From NCBI GenBank assembly GCA_903822185.1, contig CAIJOA010000011.1, positions 62,001-126,000 of the forward strand: DNA of 64,000 nucleotides. Reading direction: 5' to 3'. The notes under the pieces are model-generated. The model ran no database searches and was not told where the DNA came from. It worked only from the letters and a program-made list of their open reading frames with translations. Origin of the DNA: an uncultured Rhodospirillales bacterium. GTDB taxonomy: Bacteria > Pseudomonadota > Alphaproteobacteria > ATCC43930 > CGMCC-115725. A program made the position numbers and the translations under genes. The stretch's first letter is position 1; every line of letters begins with the position of its first letter. Positions 23,337 to 31,465 of the stretch are shown here, one piece after another.

Positions 23337-23726
23337 TCAAGCGGTGATATCGACCCCGCCCGTCGCGCTGGTATCCGTGCTGTCGCTTGTTGCCGGCGCG
23401 GTGGTGGTGGCGGCAGGCGGCTTGCCGTGATGATGGTGATGCGGCTTGGACGCGGCCTGCTGTTGTAATTGCGTCAGGGCTTGCTGCGCACCGCCGATAT
23501 CGCCCGATTGCAGGGCCGCGCCGATCTTGCTCAGCGCCTGCGCCAGCGGACCATTCTGACCGCCTGGCAAATTACCCGCCGATTGCGTCAGCGTTGCATA
23601 GGCCTGCTGTGCAGCGGAAAGATTTCCCGATTGCAGAGCTTGGGTTAGTTGCTGCCAGTTATTGCCGGCATTGCTTTGTTGGGCCGATGGCGTGAAGGCC
23701 GTATTCGAGACACTGGAAACATTCAT
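23337..23726 (-). CDS. Gln/Ala-rich repeat protein with His run
   Basis: A 129-residue protein. After MNVSSVSNTAF two copies of one unit are visible: LTQALQSGNLSAAQQAYATL and, after a Gly-rich linker, KIGAALQSGDIGGAQQALTQL. Then come KPHHHHHGK and a Thr/Ser/Ala-rich tail. The repeats are paired helices, TPR-like in spacing. No signal peptide. GGAAGG before the ATG at 23724-23726 fixes the start. I recall similar unnamed proteins in Alphaproteobacteria but no function. The five-histidine run could bind metal. Confidence 0.7.
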   Translation of the reverse strand: MNVSSVSNTAFTPSAQQSNAGNNWQQLTQALQSGNLSAAQQAYATLTQSAGNLPGGQNGPLAQALSKIGAALQSGDIGGAQQALTQLQQQAASKPHHHHHGKPPAATTTAPATSDSTDTSATGGVDITA

Positions 23727-23891
23727 AAGGTACCTTCCAAAAATGAGGGACGATGCCACGCGCGATTTTTTGTTTGTCCGGTCAGGTCTAAGCGCATCAC
23801 GCTAAACAAAGCTTAATGACAGCGATTTCATCGGAATGCCGGGGGATGGCAACGCGTTGTCGCTGCGTATCACGTAGCAGTGGAGACGAAC

Positions 23892-24056
23892 ATGACCCAA
23901 TATTCCGGCGAACCTTCCTTGGCCGAACTGCTGGCCGATCCGATCATGCATCAGATGATGCGTGCCGATGGTTGCGACATCGATTGCCTCAACGCAATCA
24001 TCGATAAGATAGTCCCGGCCAATGAACGCGGCTTCGGCTGTCTCGACGAACGATGA
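23892..24056 (+). CDS. 54-residue hypothetical protein
   Basis: MTQYSGEPSLAELLADPIMH, then QMMRADGCDIDCLNAIIDKI and an end rich in charge (ERGFGCLDER). GGAG lies six bases before the ATG. The motif LLxDPxxxxxMxADG is, from memory, shared by many short unnamed alphaproteobacterial proteins, so I take it as real. It overlaps the next gene as ATGA. Confidence 0.6.
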   Translation: MTQYSGEPSLAELLADPIMHQMMRADGCDIDCLNAIIDKIVPANERGFGCLDER

Positions 24057-24166
24057 GGGTGTTCGTCTATACCGTCGTAGCCTTCTGGCTCGCCTTCAGC
24101 GCTATCGCCGTGGTCAACACCCATGCGGCTGCGCGCGTCATCGCCCTGGTAAATCACGACCGCTGA
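24053..24166 (+). CDS. 37-residue membrane peptide
   Basis: MRVFVYTVVAFWLAFSAIAV followed by VNTHAAARVIALVNHDR: a single hydrophobic segment then a basic tail. Its ATG overlaps the stop of the 54-residue gene (ATGA at 24053-24056), so the two are probably translated together. Function unknown. Confidence 0.5.
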   Translation: MRVFVYTVVAFWLAFSAIAVVNTHAAARVIALVNHDR

Positions 24167-24177
24167 ACCGCCCTGAT

Positions 24178-24208
24178 CCTTAAAATTTATCTTGAATTAA
24201 GGCTTTTT
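24178..24208 (+). terminator. Weak terminator after the small-gene pair
   Basis: CCTTAA and TTAAGG form a six-pair stem round an AT-rich loop of 13 bases, followed by CTTTTT. The stem is AT-rich, so termination may be partial. Confidence 0.35.
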
Positions 24209-24245
24209 CGCCACAATCCGTTGATATTCGGCGGTTTGGATCCCC

Positions 24246-26780
24246 TTGGTGACAGAATTTTCCGGTTTCCCGCGGCGTCGTCCCGGTGCTGCGCTGAGCG
24301 CTGCTTTACAGCCCATCCCCGACGGCTTGAGCATCGCTATGGGCAAGACCGGCACGGTGATTGTCGCTTTCACGGTCTTTTTGCTCCTGCTGCTCTGGGG
24401 CACGGTTTTTTATCAACTGCACCATGATCGGAGTTCCGTGCTCGACGCGGCGCGGACAAATAACGACAATTTAGCCCGCGCCTATTCCGAACACGTCCTC
24501 GGCACGTTGCGATTGTTGGATCAGACGCTTCTCGGCATCAAAACCGAATATGAGAAAAACGGCGTCGCCCCTGCTCTGCAGCAACGGCTGCAGGACGCAT
24601 CCAATATCGATGCCGGCGCACTGCTTCTCGAAGTGGTCGATGAAGATGGCGACATGCTTGCCTCAAATGCCACACGCCCCAACACGGCAGGCTTCGTCGG
24701 CGACCGCGAATATTTCCAGGCAGATGCCCACGGCGATGCCGCGCAACTCTATATCAGCGTGCCGATAAAAGGCCGCATCACCGGCAACCATACGATCATC
24801 GTTCTTAGCCGAGGCCTCAAGAAAGCCGACGGCAGCTTCGGCGGCATCGTCTTCGTCTCGTTCGACCCACAATTCCTGTCGGGCTTCTTCAACGATCTGG
24901 CCATCGGCAAGAACAGCGCCTTCTGTGTCGTCGGTACCGACATGGTCATTCGCGACATGATCCAAGGCTCGGGCCGCGCCTCGGAGCAGATCGGCAAAAG
25001 CCTGTCGAAATCGCCGCTTGCCGTCGCACTGACGCAGGATCGCAAGGGCGATTACACCGCCGTGAGCCTGCAGGACGGCGTACAGCGACTTTTCTCGTAT
25101 CGCACCCTTCCCGATTATCCCCTCGTCGTCGTCGCCAGCATCGGCCAGCCCGAAGTCCTGGCCGATTTCCACGAACGTAAATCCTGGCTGATCGGCGGCG
25201 CGACCGCTTTGTCGCTTATTTTCCTCGCCGTCGCCCTGTTTCAGCTTCGTCGCCTGACACTGCAATGGCGCGCTGAACAAGCTTTGCGGCAAGCGCAGGA
25301 AGTGTTGGTCGAATCCCAACGCGTCGCAAAACTCGGCTATGTGCTGCACGACATGCGGACGGAGCGTCTTTATCTGTCCGATTCCGTGTTCGAGCTACGC
25401 GGCATCCCGCGGCAGGAGCATTTCACGGTCGAAGAGGGCGTCAAATTCATCGCACCGGAAGACCGGGAGCGCTATTTCGCCACGCGCGAAGCCGCGCTCG
25501 CCAAGCGCGAAGGCTTTACCATCGATCTGCGCGTTCCAATGCCGAACGGCGCGCTTCATTGGGAGCAGCGCGTGGTTCATCCCCAATACGACGCGCGCGG
25601 CGATCTCCTCCGCCTGCTGGTCGTCGTCCAGGATATTACCGAGCGCAAAGAAACCGAGCTCGAACTCAGCCGTAGCCGCGACAACATGGCGCGCGCGCAA
25701 CAGGTTGCCTCATTCGGCAGCTTCGAACGCGATCTCTTGGCCGACAAAACGGAATGGTCGGACGAGATGTACCGCATCATGGGACTCCAAAAGGGTGCCG
25801 TCGTTCCGGGCTATGATACGATCATCGCCCTGGTTCATCCCGACGATCGCGAACGTTTCAGCACGACGATGAATGCCGGTATCGAAGGTGTCGTCACCGG
25901 TAGCCTGGAATTCCGCCTGATACGGCCGGACGGCATCGAACGTATCATCTACCGCGAGAACGGCTTGATTTTCGACGACAACGACCAGCCCGTCAGGCTC
26001 TATGGCAGCTATCAAGACGTCACCGATCGCCGTTTCGCCGAGGAACGAGAACGCGAGCTTGAGCGCCAATTGCTTCATTCGCAAAAACTCGAAGCATTGG
26101 GCACGTTGGCGGGTGGCATCGCCCATGACTTGAACAACACGCTGACGCCGATCATGGCGCTCAGCAAGATCACGGCACGACAGCTTGAACCGGGTAGCCG
26201 CGGCCGCACCAATCTGGAAACGATCTTTACCGCGAGTGAGCAGGCGCGCGATCTCGTCAAACGCGTTCTCGCCTTCAGCCGCCGCGACAAGGTCGATAAA
26301 AAACTTGTCGATCTCGGCACGATGGTGACGGATGCGCTGAAACTTTTGCGCGCCACGATCCCGACCTCGATCGCGCTGGATACGCGGATTGCAGCAGTAC
26401 CTCTTATCCATGCCGACGCATCGCAGATCTATCAGATCGTCACCAACCTCGTGAGCAACGCGGCGCAGGCGATCGGCGACGAGATCGGGGCGATCACCAT
26501 CAGCCTCGACGTGGTGCTCTCCGACAGTCAGGAGATGATTCAACTCTCGGTCAGCGATACCGGCGAAGGCATGGACGAAGCGACACAGCAGCGCATCTTC
26601 GAACCCTTCTTCACCACCAAGCAGGTCGGGCGCGGTACCGGCCTCGGCCTATCGATCATCGCCGGCATCGTCGCCGACCATGGCGGCCGCATCGAAGTTA
26701 AAAGCGCGCCTGGTAAAGGCGCCCGGTTCGACATCTTTATCCGCATCCCCGACGCCGAAACCGACGCCGTCGCCGCTTAA
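24246..26780 (+). CDS. Membrane sensor histidine kinase with two PAS domains
   Basis: An 844-residue kinase. A membrane helix (GTVIVAFTVFLLLLLWGTVFY) is followed by a periplasmic Cache-like sensor of about 250 residues and a second helix (WLIGGATALSLIFLAVALF). Two PAS domains come next (the second begins VASFGSFERDLLADKTEWSD). The H box is GGIAHDLNNTLTPIMALS, the N box NLVSNAAQAIGD, and the G boxes DTGEGMD and GTGLGLSIIAG. There is no receiver domain and no response regulator nearby, so the partner is elsewhere. Starts at TTG 24246, GTG 24249 or ATG 24339 are possible; the last still includes the first helix. The ligand is unknown. Confidence 0.9.
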   Translation: MVTEFSGFPRRRPGAALSAALQPIPDGLSIAMGKTGTVIVAFTVFLLLLLWGTVFYQLHHDRSSVLDAARTNNDNLARAYSEHVLGTLRLLDQTLLGIKTEYEKNGVAPALQQRLQDASNIDAGALLLEVVDEDGDMLASNATRPNTAGFVGDREYFQADAHGDAAQLYISVPIKGRITGNHTIIVLSRGLKKADGSFGGIVFVSFDPQFLSGFFNDLAIGKNSAFCVVGTDMVIRDMIQGSGRASEQIGKSLSKSPLAVALTQDRKGDYTAVSLQDGVQRLFSYRTLPDYPLVVVASIGQPEVLADFHERKSWLIGGATALSLIFLAVALFQLRRLTLQWRAEQALRQAQEVLVESQRVAKLGYVLHDMRTERLYLSDSVFELRGIPRQEHFTVEEGVKFIAPEDRERYFATREAALAKREGFTIDLRVPMPNGALHWEQRVVHPQYDARGDLLRLLVVVQDITERKETELELSRSRDNMARAQQVASFGSFERDLLADKTEWSDEMYRIMGLQKGAVVPGYDTIIALVHPDDRERFSTTMNAGIEGVVTGSLEFRLIRPDGIERIIYRENGLIFDDNDQPVRLYGSYQDVTDRRFAEERERELERQLLHSQKLEALGTLAGGIAHDLNNTLTPIMALSKITARQLEPGSRGRTNLETIFTASEQARDLVKRVLAFSRRDKVDKKLVDLGTMVTDALKLLRATIPTSIALDTRIAAVPLIHADASQIYQIVTNLVSNAAQAIGDEIGAITISLDVVLSDSQEMIQLSVSDTGEGMDEATQQRIFEPFFTTKQVGRGTGLGLSIIAGIVADHGGRIEVKSAPGKGARFDIFIRIPDAETDAVAA

Positions 26781-26789
26781 GGAGGGCGC

Positions 26790-26837
26790 TTGACGGCAGT
26801 ACAGCGATCGCTTAGTAACATACCAACCAGTCGGTAT
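26790..26837 (+). promoter_or_regulatory. Promoter and TetR-type operator
   Basis: TTGACG (26790-26795) and TAGTAA (26813-26818) are spaced by 17 bases. Directly after them ATACCAACCAGTCGGTAT (26820-26837) is an imperfect palindrome (ATACCrACyrGTyGGTAT) of the TetR/AcrR kind. It ends two bases before the regulator's ATG, so bound protein would block its own promoter; the mRNA leader would be about 15 bases with no ribosome binding site. Confidence 0.65.
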
Positions 26838-26839
26838 TC

Positions 26840-27439
26840 ATGCGGAACAGTGACGCGACCAAAGCCAAACTTCTCGATGCGGCCCGCGATGTCATTCGCA
26901 CCAAGGGTTATGCGGCGGCGACGGTCGATGACATCTGCGCCGAAGCGGGCGTCAGCAAGGGCAGTTTCTTCCATCATTTCGCCAGCAAGGAGCAACTTGG
27001 CATCGGCGCGATCGCGGCCTTCAACCAGATGGCGGCGACGGTCTTCAGCACAGCGCCCTACGCTGCCGAACACGACCCGCGCGACCGCGTCCTCGGCTAT
27101 GTCGATTTCCGTGCCTCGTTGCTGGCAATGGCGATCCCCGAATTCACCTGCCTGCTTGGAACGACGGTGCAGGAAATTTATACGACCCATCCCGATCTGC
27201 GCATCGCGTGCGATGAAGGCATGTCCGCGCATGTCGCCGGACTGACGCGCGATCTCGACGCAGCCAAGAAAATCTATGCACCGGACGCCGACTGGAGCCC
27301 CGAAAGCATCGGCTACTTTATGCAGTCGGTGCTGCAGGGCGCGTTCATCTTTGCCAAGGCCAAACAAAGCGCCGCTGTCGCGGAGGACAGCCTGTCTCAT
27401 CTGCGGCGCTATCTCGAAATGCTTTTGCCCAAAACATAA
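26840..27439 (+). CDS. TetR/AcrR family repressor
   Basis: A 199-residue regulator. The DNA-binding domain is at the N-terminus: ATKAKLLDAARDVIRTKGYA, then VDDICAEAGVSKGSFFHHFASKEQL with the recognition helix. The rest is the usual all-helical ligand pocket. An 18-base palindrome directly before the start suggests autorepression. It lies 12 bases before the AHSA1 gene, so both share a transcript, and the inducer may be linked to that gene or the GST next to it. Confidence 0.92.
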   Translation: MRNSDATKAKLLDAARDVIRTKGYAAATVDDICAEAGVSKGSFFHHFASKEQLGIGAIAAFNQMAATVFSTAPYAAEHDPRDRVLGYVDFRASLLAMAIPEFTCLLGTTVQEIYTTHPDLRIACDEGMSAHVAGLTRDLDAAKKIYAPDADWSPESIGYFMQSVLQGAFIFAKAKQSAAVAEDSLSHLRRYLEMLLPKT

Positions 27440-27451
27440 GGAGGAAATTCT

Positions 27452-27916
27452 ATGACAACCCTCACCGACCGCGAGTTGACGCTGACGCGCTTGATCGATG
27501 CACCGCGCGAGAAGCTTTATAAGGCATGGACCGATCCTGTCTTGCTGTCGCAATGGTTCACGCCGCCACCTTACAAAACCGAAGTGAAGCATATGGACGT
27601 GCGGCCTGGCGGCGCCAGTTTGATCATCATGCGCGGCCCGAACGGCGAAGAGATGCTCAATCGCGGCGTCTATCTCGATGTGGTGAAGAACGAGAAGCTG
27701 GTCTTCACCGACGCCTTCACCGAAGCGTGGGTGCCGTCGGAGAAGCCCTTCATGGTCGGGACGATCACCTTCGCCGATGAAGACGGCAGGACGCGCTACA
27801 CCGCTGTCGTCCGGCACTGGAGCGTGGCCGATCGCGAAACCCACGAGAAGATGGGCTTCCACCAAGGATGGGGCATCGCCACCGATCAGTTGGCAGCGCT
27901 CGCCGCCAAAATCTGA
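27452..27916 (+). CDS. AHSA1/SRPBCC domain protein
   Basis: A 154-residue START-like protein of the AHSA1 type: LTRLIDAPREKLYKAWTDPVLLSQWFTPPP, MDVRPGGASLIIMRGPNGEE and the C-terminal WGIATDQLAALAAKI. Such proteins have a hydrophobic cavity; in bacteria they often sit beside regulators. AGGAGG six or seven bases upstream gives a strong start. Second gene of the TetR operon. Confidence 0.92.
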   Translation: MTTLTDRELTLTRLIDAPREKLYKAWTDPVLLSQWFTPPPYKTEVKHMDVRPGGASLIIMRGPNGEEMLNRGVYLDVVKNEKLVFTDAFTEAWVPSEKPFMVGTITFADEDGRTRYTAVVRHWSVADRETHEKMGFHQGWGIATDQLAALAAKI

Positions 27917-27928
27917 GCGGGGCTTACG

Positions 27929-28573
27929 TCAGGCGGCTTTGGCGAACGCGGCCTGCACATCTTTCTCGAAGGCGAGCACTTTCTTCACGCTCGCACGCTG
28001 CGACATGCGTTCGAAATGCGCGGTGCAATTCTTGAATTGCGCCATGTCGAGATTGAACTGCGTGCCGCGGCGATAGCACCAGAAGAAGTGCGCGTCGGGG
28101 GCGGTGAAATGGTCGAAGAAGAATTCACGGCCGGCGAGCATGTCATCGACGACTTTGAATTTCTCGAAAAGGATACCGGCTGAAACCTTCTTGACCGATT
28201 CCTCAGTCCCGGGAACGTCGCACACCTTCGCCGGCGAATTGATCCGCGACAGGAACGGATGGATTCCCGACGAGCAGAAAGATAGCAGCGAGATCGCTTT
28301 GACTTCTTCCATCAACCCGGCGGGCATCAACTTCGCCGCCGGATAAGTCCGGTTGATCCACACGTGCATCGCGACATTCTCGGTCAGCGGCACGCCGTCG
28401 ATCACCAATACCGGCACCTGATGCTTGGGGTTGAGCGCATGGAATTCGGGCGTCCGATTCTGTGCCGTCCGTAAATTGACCGGCCGCGCCTCGAAATCGG
28501 CTCCGGCCTCGGTCAGCGTGACATAAGGCGCCAAAGCGCAGGTGATCGGGGCGTAATAAAGAACCAGGCTCAC
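27929..28573 (-). CDS. Glutathione S-transferase family protein
   Basis: A 214-residue GST beginning VSLVLYYAPITCALAPYVTL with the beta-like Cys, then NPKHQVPVLVIDGVPLTENVAM. The C-terminal helical domain ends FEKDVQAAFAKAA. GGGAGGA seven bases before the GTG at 28571-28573 fixes that start. It converges on the AHSA1 gene with 12 bases between stops. Substrate unknown; the third GST in the window. Confidence 0.88.
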   Translation of the reverse strand: MSLVLYYAPITCALAPYVTLTEAGADFEARPVNLRTAQNRTPEFHALNPKHQVPVLVIDGVPLTENVAMHVWINRTYPAAKLMPAGLMEEVKAISLLSFCSSGIHPFLSRINSPAKVCDVPGTEESVKKVSAGILFEKFKVVDDMLAGREFFFDHFTAPDAHFFWCYRRGTQFNLDMAQFKNCTAHFERMSQRASVKKVLAFEKDVQAAFAKAA

Positions 28574-28700
28574 GAGACATCCTCCCAAAGGGTCTTTGCG
28601 CCCATGCTAGGGTAGTTGGACGGTGCAACCAACCATTGCTTGCAGTCGTCCGCCTTGGCCGTAAAATTCGACATCTTCTCCTTCCGTGCGAGGCGCGCAG

Positions 28701-29213
28701 ATGTCCGGCCACGATCATGACCATGATCACAATCATGACCACGAACACGAGCACCATCATCACGACTGGAAGCATAACGGCGTCCAGGTGATCCATGGCG
28801 ATCAGCTCGACATGAACACGGCGCAGACGCCGGGCATGGAGCGTGCCGCGGCGATCAACCTCGCCCGCGTCGGCGCGCAGAAGTTATGGGCCGGCACCGT
28901 CAAGATTCACGCCAACGCCAAGACCGGCGCGCACCATCACGGCGCGCTCGAGAGCGTGATCTTCATCATCAAAGGTCAGGCTCGGATGCGTTGGGGCGAT
29001 CATCTGGAATTTACCGCCGAGGCCGGACCGGGCGACTTTATCTTCGTGCCGCCTTATGTGCCCCATCAGGAAATCAACGCCTCGACCGACGAGACGCTGG
29101 AATGCGTCCTCGTTCGCAGCGACAACGAGGCCGTGGTCGTCAATCTCGATATCGAGCCGGTCGAAAAGCCTGAAGACGTCGCCTGGATCGACCCGATCCA
29201 CCGTAAGCCTTAA
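28701..29213 (+). CDS. Cupin with N-terminal His-rich metal-binding stretch
   Basis: A 170-residue protein. It begins with alternating His, Asp and Glu (GHDHDHDHNHDHEHEHHHHD), followed by a single cupin domain: TGAHHHGALESVIFIIKGQARMRWGD is motif 1 (two or three His and Glu) and GDFIFVPPYVPHQEINAS is motif 2 with its His. The His-rich arm may store or deliver a metal such as zinc or nickel to the cupin. GAGG upstream supports the ATG at 28701. Four-base overlap with the convergent DUF5996 gene. Confidence 0.88.
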   Translation: MSGHDHDHDHNHDHEHEHHHHDWKHNGVQVIHGDQLDMNTAQTPGMERAAAINLARVGAQKLWAGTVKIHANAKTGAHHHGALESVIFIIKGQARMRWGDHLEFTAEAGPGDFIFVPPYVPHQEINASTDETLECVLVRSDNEAVVVNLDIEPVEKPEDVAWIDPIHRKP

Positions 29214-30151
29214 ACCGGCCGGACCTTTCCGGGGGCGCCGAGCGAACATTCGAGCGCACGGCGCTCCCAGTTCCCCGGGTTGGCGGCAGCTTCGTAACTG
29301 GCAGCCAGGAAGCTGAGCAGCAATCCGTCGGGATCGGATGCGGTACGAACTGCCTCATAGGGTAGAATGAATTCGCCGAGGGTCGTATCGAACGCGGCGC
29401 CGTCCGGCATCGGCCAATCGCGGAATCCCGGCGGCTCGGGATAGGCATAAGAATAGAAGGCAGCATGCGGATAAGCCGCGCTGCCCGGCCAGAAGCCGGC
29501 GCTGCTCACTTCGTGCGAATAGGCTTCGCGCGCGACCGCATCGGGCAGAAACGGCACCCCGCCCGGATGAAGCGGGGCCTTGCGTCCCGAGAAACGCGTC
29601 ACGGCAAGATCGAAGCTGCCCCAGAAGAAATGGACCGGGCTGACCTTCCCAAGAAAGCCGCTACGGAAAAGCTTGAAGATGCGGTCGGTCTGAACCAGCA
29701 CCCGCCAAAAGCGATGCGCCGCGTCGCGATCATAAGCGGCATGAGTCCGGTCGTCCGGAAAACGGATCGGGTCCGGCAGCTCATTGGGCATCTCGTTGAT
29801 CGCCACCTTCATACCGAGACCCGCCAGCAGATCCATCAACCGTTGATGAAAGTCGGCAACGCTTTGCGGCACAAGCGGCAAGGCTTTTTCATCACCGCGG
29901 CTGGTGCGAATGACCAACCCATGGCTGATAAAATCGAATTCGATCTCGAGCATTTCATGCCCGACCGGCATCGGCGAGGTGCCGAGGCCGCGCGCCGTGA
30001 CATAGAGCGGCACCTGCCACCCGTGATTGACCCACGGTGTCAGTTGCAGCCGAATCTTACCGACGATCTGCGTCCATAGTTGGAGGGTCGCGGCCGTATC
30101 GCGCCAATCGGGATAGGAAAGCGCAGGCCATAAAGTGGGATCGGCAGTCAT
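29210..30151 (-). CDS. DUF5996 family protein
   Basis: A 313-residue protein that I recognise as DUF5996: it starts WPALSYPDWRDTAATLQLWTQIVGKIRL, carries TPWVNHGWQVPLYVTARGLGT and later VHFFWGSFDLAVTRFSGRKAP and AFYSYAYPEPPGF. The function of the family is unknown. GGAGGCGAT before the ATG at 30149-30151 fixes the start. Cytosolic by appearance. Confidence 0.88.
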   Translation of the reverse strand: MTADPTLWPALSYPDWRDTAATLQLWTQIVGKIRLQLTPWVNHGWQVPLYVTARGLGTSPMPVGHEMLEIEFDFISHGLVIRTSRGDEKALPLVPQSVADFHQRLMDLLAGLGMKVAINEMPNELPDPIRFPDDRTHAAYDRDAAHRFWRVLVQTDRIFKLFRSGFLGKVSPVHFFWGSFDLAVTRFSGRKAPLHPGGVPFLPDAVAREAYSHEVSSAGFWPGSAAYPHAAFYSYAYPEPPGFRDWPMPDGAAFDTTLGEFILPYEAVRTASDPDGLLLSFLAASYEAAANPGNWERRALECSLGAPGKVRPV

Positions 30152-30262
30152 CGGATCGCCTCCAGTCTGACCCGAGTATGATCCTTCGTGCCCCGTCTTT
30201 CGACTCCCCGCGCGGCGTGCGATAATGGCCCCAGGACAAAAAATCACTTTGGGGAAACTGAC

Positions 30263-31360
30263 ATGACGACCGAAACCAAGCGCGGCGAGCCCGATGCGAA
30301 TATGAAGGCGGCCCGTAACGGCTGGATCGTCCGGATGACCGCCGCCGGCGTGCCGGTCACCGACTTCCTAGAGGTCGCCTATTCGATCGACAATTACGAC
30401 GACTGGTGCCGGGTCTGGTCGGAACGCGCGGCGACGCATGAAAAGATCGGCCGCGCTTGTCTCCTCGAAAATCAGAACGCCTCGGCTGCGATGCACCTCA
30501 ACATCGCCGCCGTCGAATATCACTTCGCCAAATTCTATTTCACCCAAGACCCGGTGCAGATGAAGGCGGCGCATATGAAAGCCGTCGAGTGCCGCACCTT
30601 GGCCCTGCCCCATCTGTCGCCGGCCGGCGAGCGTGTCGCCATCCCGTTCGAGGGCAAATATCTCTATGGAAATCTGCGCAAGCCGCTGAACAGCAGCGGT
30701 AAGCTGCCGGTGCTACTGATCATCTCTGGCATGGATTCGACCAAGGAAGAACAGCACTACGCCGAGCAGCTTTTCCTCGAACGCGGCATCGCGACCGTGT
30801 CGTTCGACGGCCCCGGTCAGGGCGAAGCCGAGTATGACTGGCCGGTGCGTCACACCTTCGAAGAACCGGTCGGCGCCGTGATCGATTGGGTCGAAAAGCG
30901 CGTCGATCTCGACGGCAACCGAGTCGGCATTTCCGGTTCGTCGATGGGCGGCTATTACGCGCCGCGCGCCGCTGCTTTCGAGAAACGCGTCAAAGCCGCC
31001 ATCGCCAATAGCGGCGCCTATAGCGTGATCGAAAATTTCGATCCGCGCCCGATCACGTTGAAGAACGCGTATGTTCTTCGCACTCATTCCAAGACGATGG
31101 AAGAAGCGCGCGAGAAGACCCGTCCATTCGACATGGCCGGCGTGGCATCACGGATCACCTGCCCGATGTTCATCATCGCCGGCAAAGCCGATCACATCAC
31201 CCGCTGGCAGGACGCCGAACGCGTCTCGAAAGAAGTCAAAGGCCCGGTCGTCTTCATCGCCCTCGAAGGCGGCCACCATGTCGGCCACAATCGCGGCCAG
31301 CTCTGGCGCACGCAAAGCGCCGACTGGATGGCAGAGCAGCTTGGCGTGCCGAAGGCCTGA
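30263..31360 (+). CDS. Alpha/beta hydrolase, FrsA/DHPON hydrolase-like
   Basis: A 365-residue hydrolase. An N-terminal helical part of about 130 residues precedes the alpha/beta core: oxyanion strand VLLIISGMDSTKEEQHYAEQ, nucleophile elbow GISGSSMGGYYA, acid region MFIIAGKADHITRW and catalytic His in EGGHHVGHN. The large helical N-terminus is typical of the FrsA-like group, which includes 2,6-dihydroxypseudooxynicotine hydrolase (C-C bond cleavage). The substrate here is not known. GGGGAAA precedes the ATG. Divergent from the DUF5996 gene. Confidence 0.88.
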   Translation: MTTETKRGEPDANMKAARNGWIVRMTAAGVPVTDFLEVAYSIDNYDDWCRVWSERAATHEKIGRACLLENQNASAAMHLNIAAVEYHFAKFYFTQDPVQMKAAHMKAVECRTLALPHLSPAGERVAIPFEGKYLYGNLRKPLNSSGKLPVLLIISGMDSTKEEQHYAEQLFLERGIATVSFDGPGQGEAEYDWPVRHTFEEPVGAVIDWVEKRVDLDGNRVGISGSSMGGYYAPRAAAFEKRVKAAIANSGAYSVIENFDPRPITLKNAYVLRTHSKTMEEAREKTRPFDMAGVASRITCPMFIIAGKADHITRWQDAERVSKEVKGPVVFIALEGGHHVGHNRGQLWRTQSADWMAEQLGVPKA

Positions 31361-31380
31361 TCAACGCTAATTTATTTGAT

Positions 31381-31448
31381 TCGTCATGCCCGCGAAAGCG
31401 GGCATCCATCGTGCGGTCGCTGGATTCCCGCTTTCGCGGGAATGACGA
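31381..31448. repeat. Palindromic repeat element of a second type
   Basis: Two 28-base arms (31381-31408 and 31421-31448) are inverted with two mismatches, and each is itself a hairpin CCCGCGAAAGCGGG. The inverted symmetry continues into AT-rich flanks (TTTATTT outside left, AAATAAA outside right). This core is a familiar dispersed repeat in Alphaproteobacteria. Lying between two convergent stops, it may double as a terminator. Confidence 0.85.
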
Positions 31449-31465
31449 TTAAATAAAATAATCTG

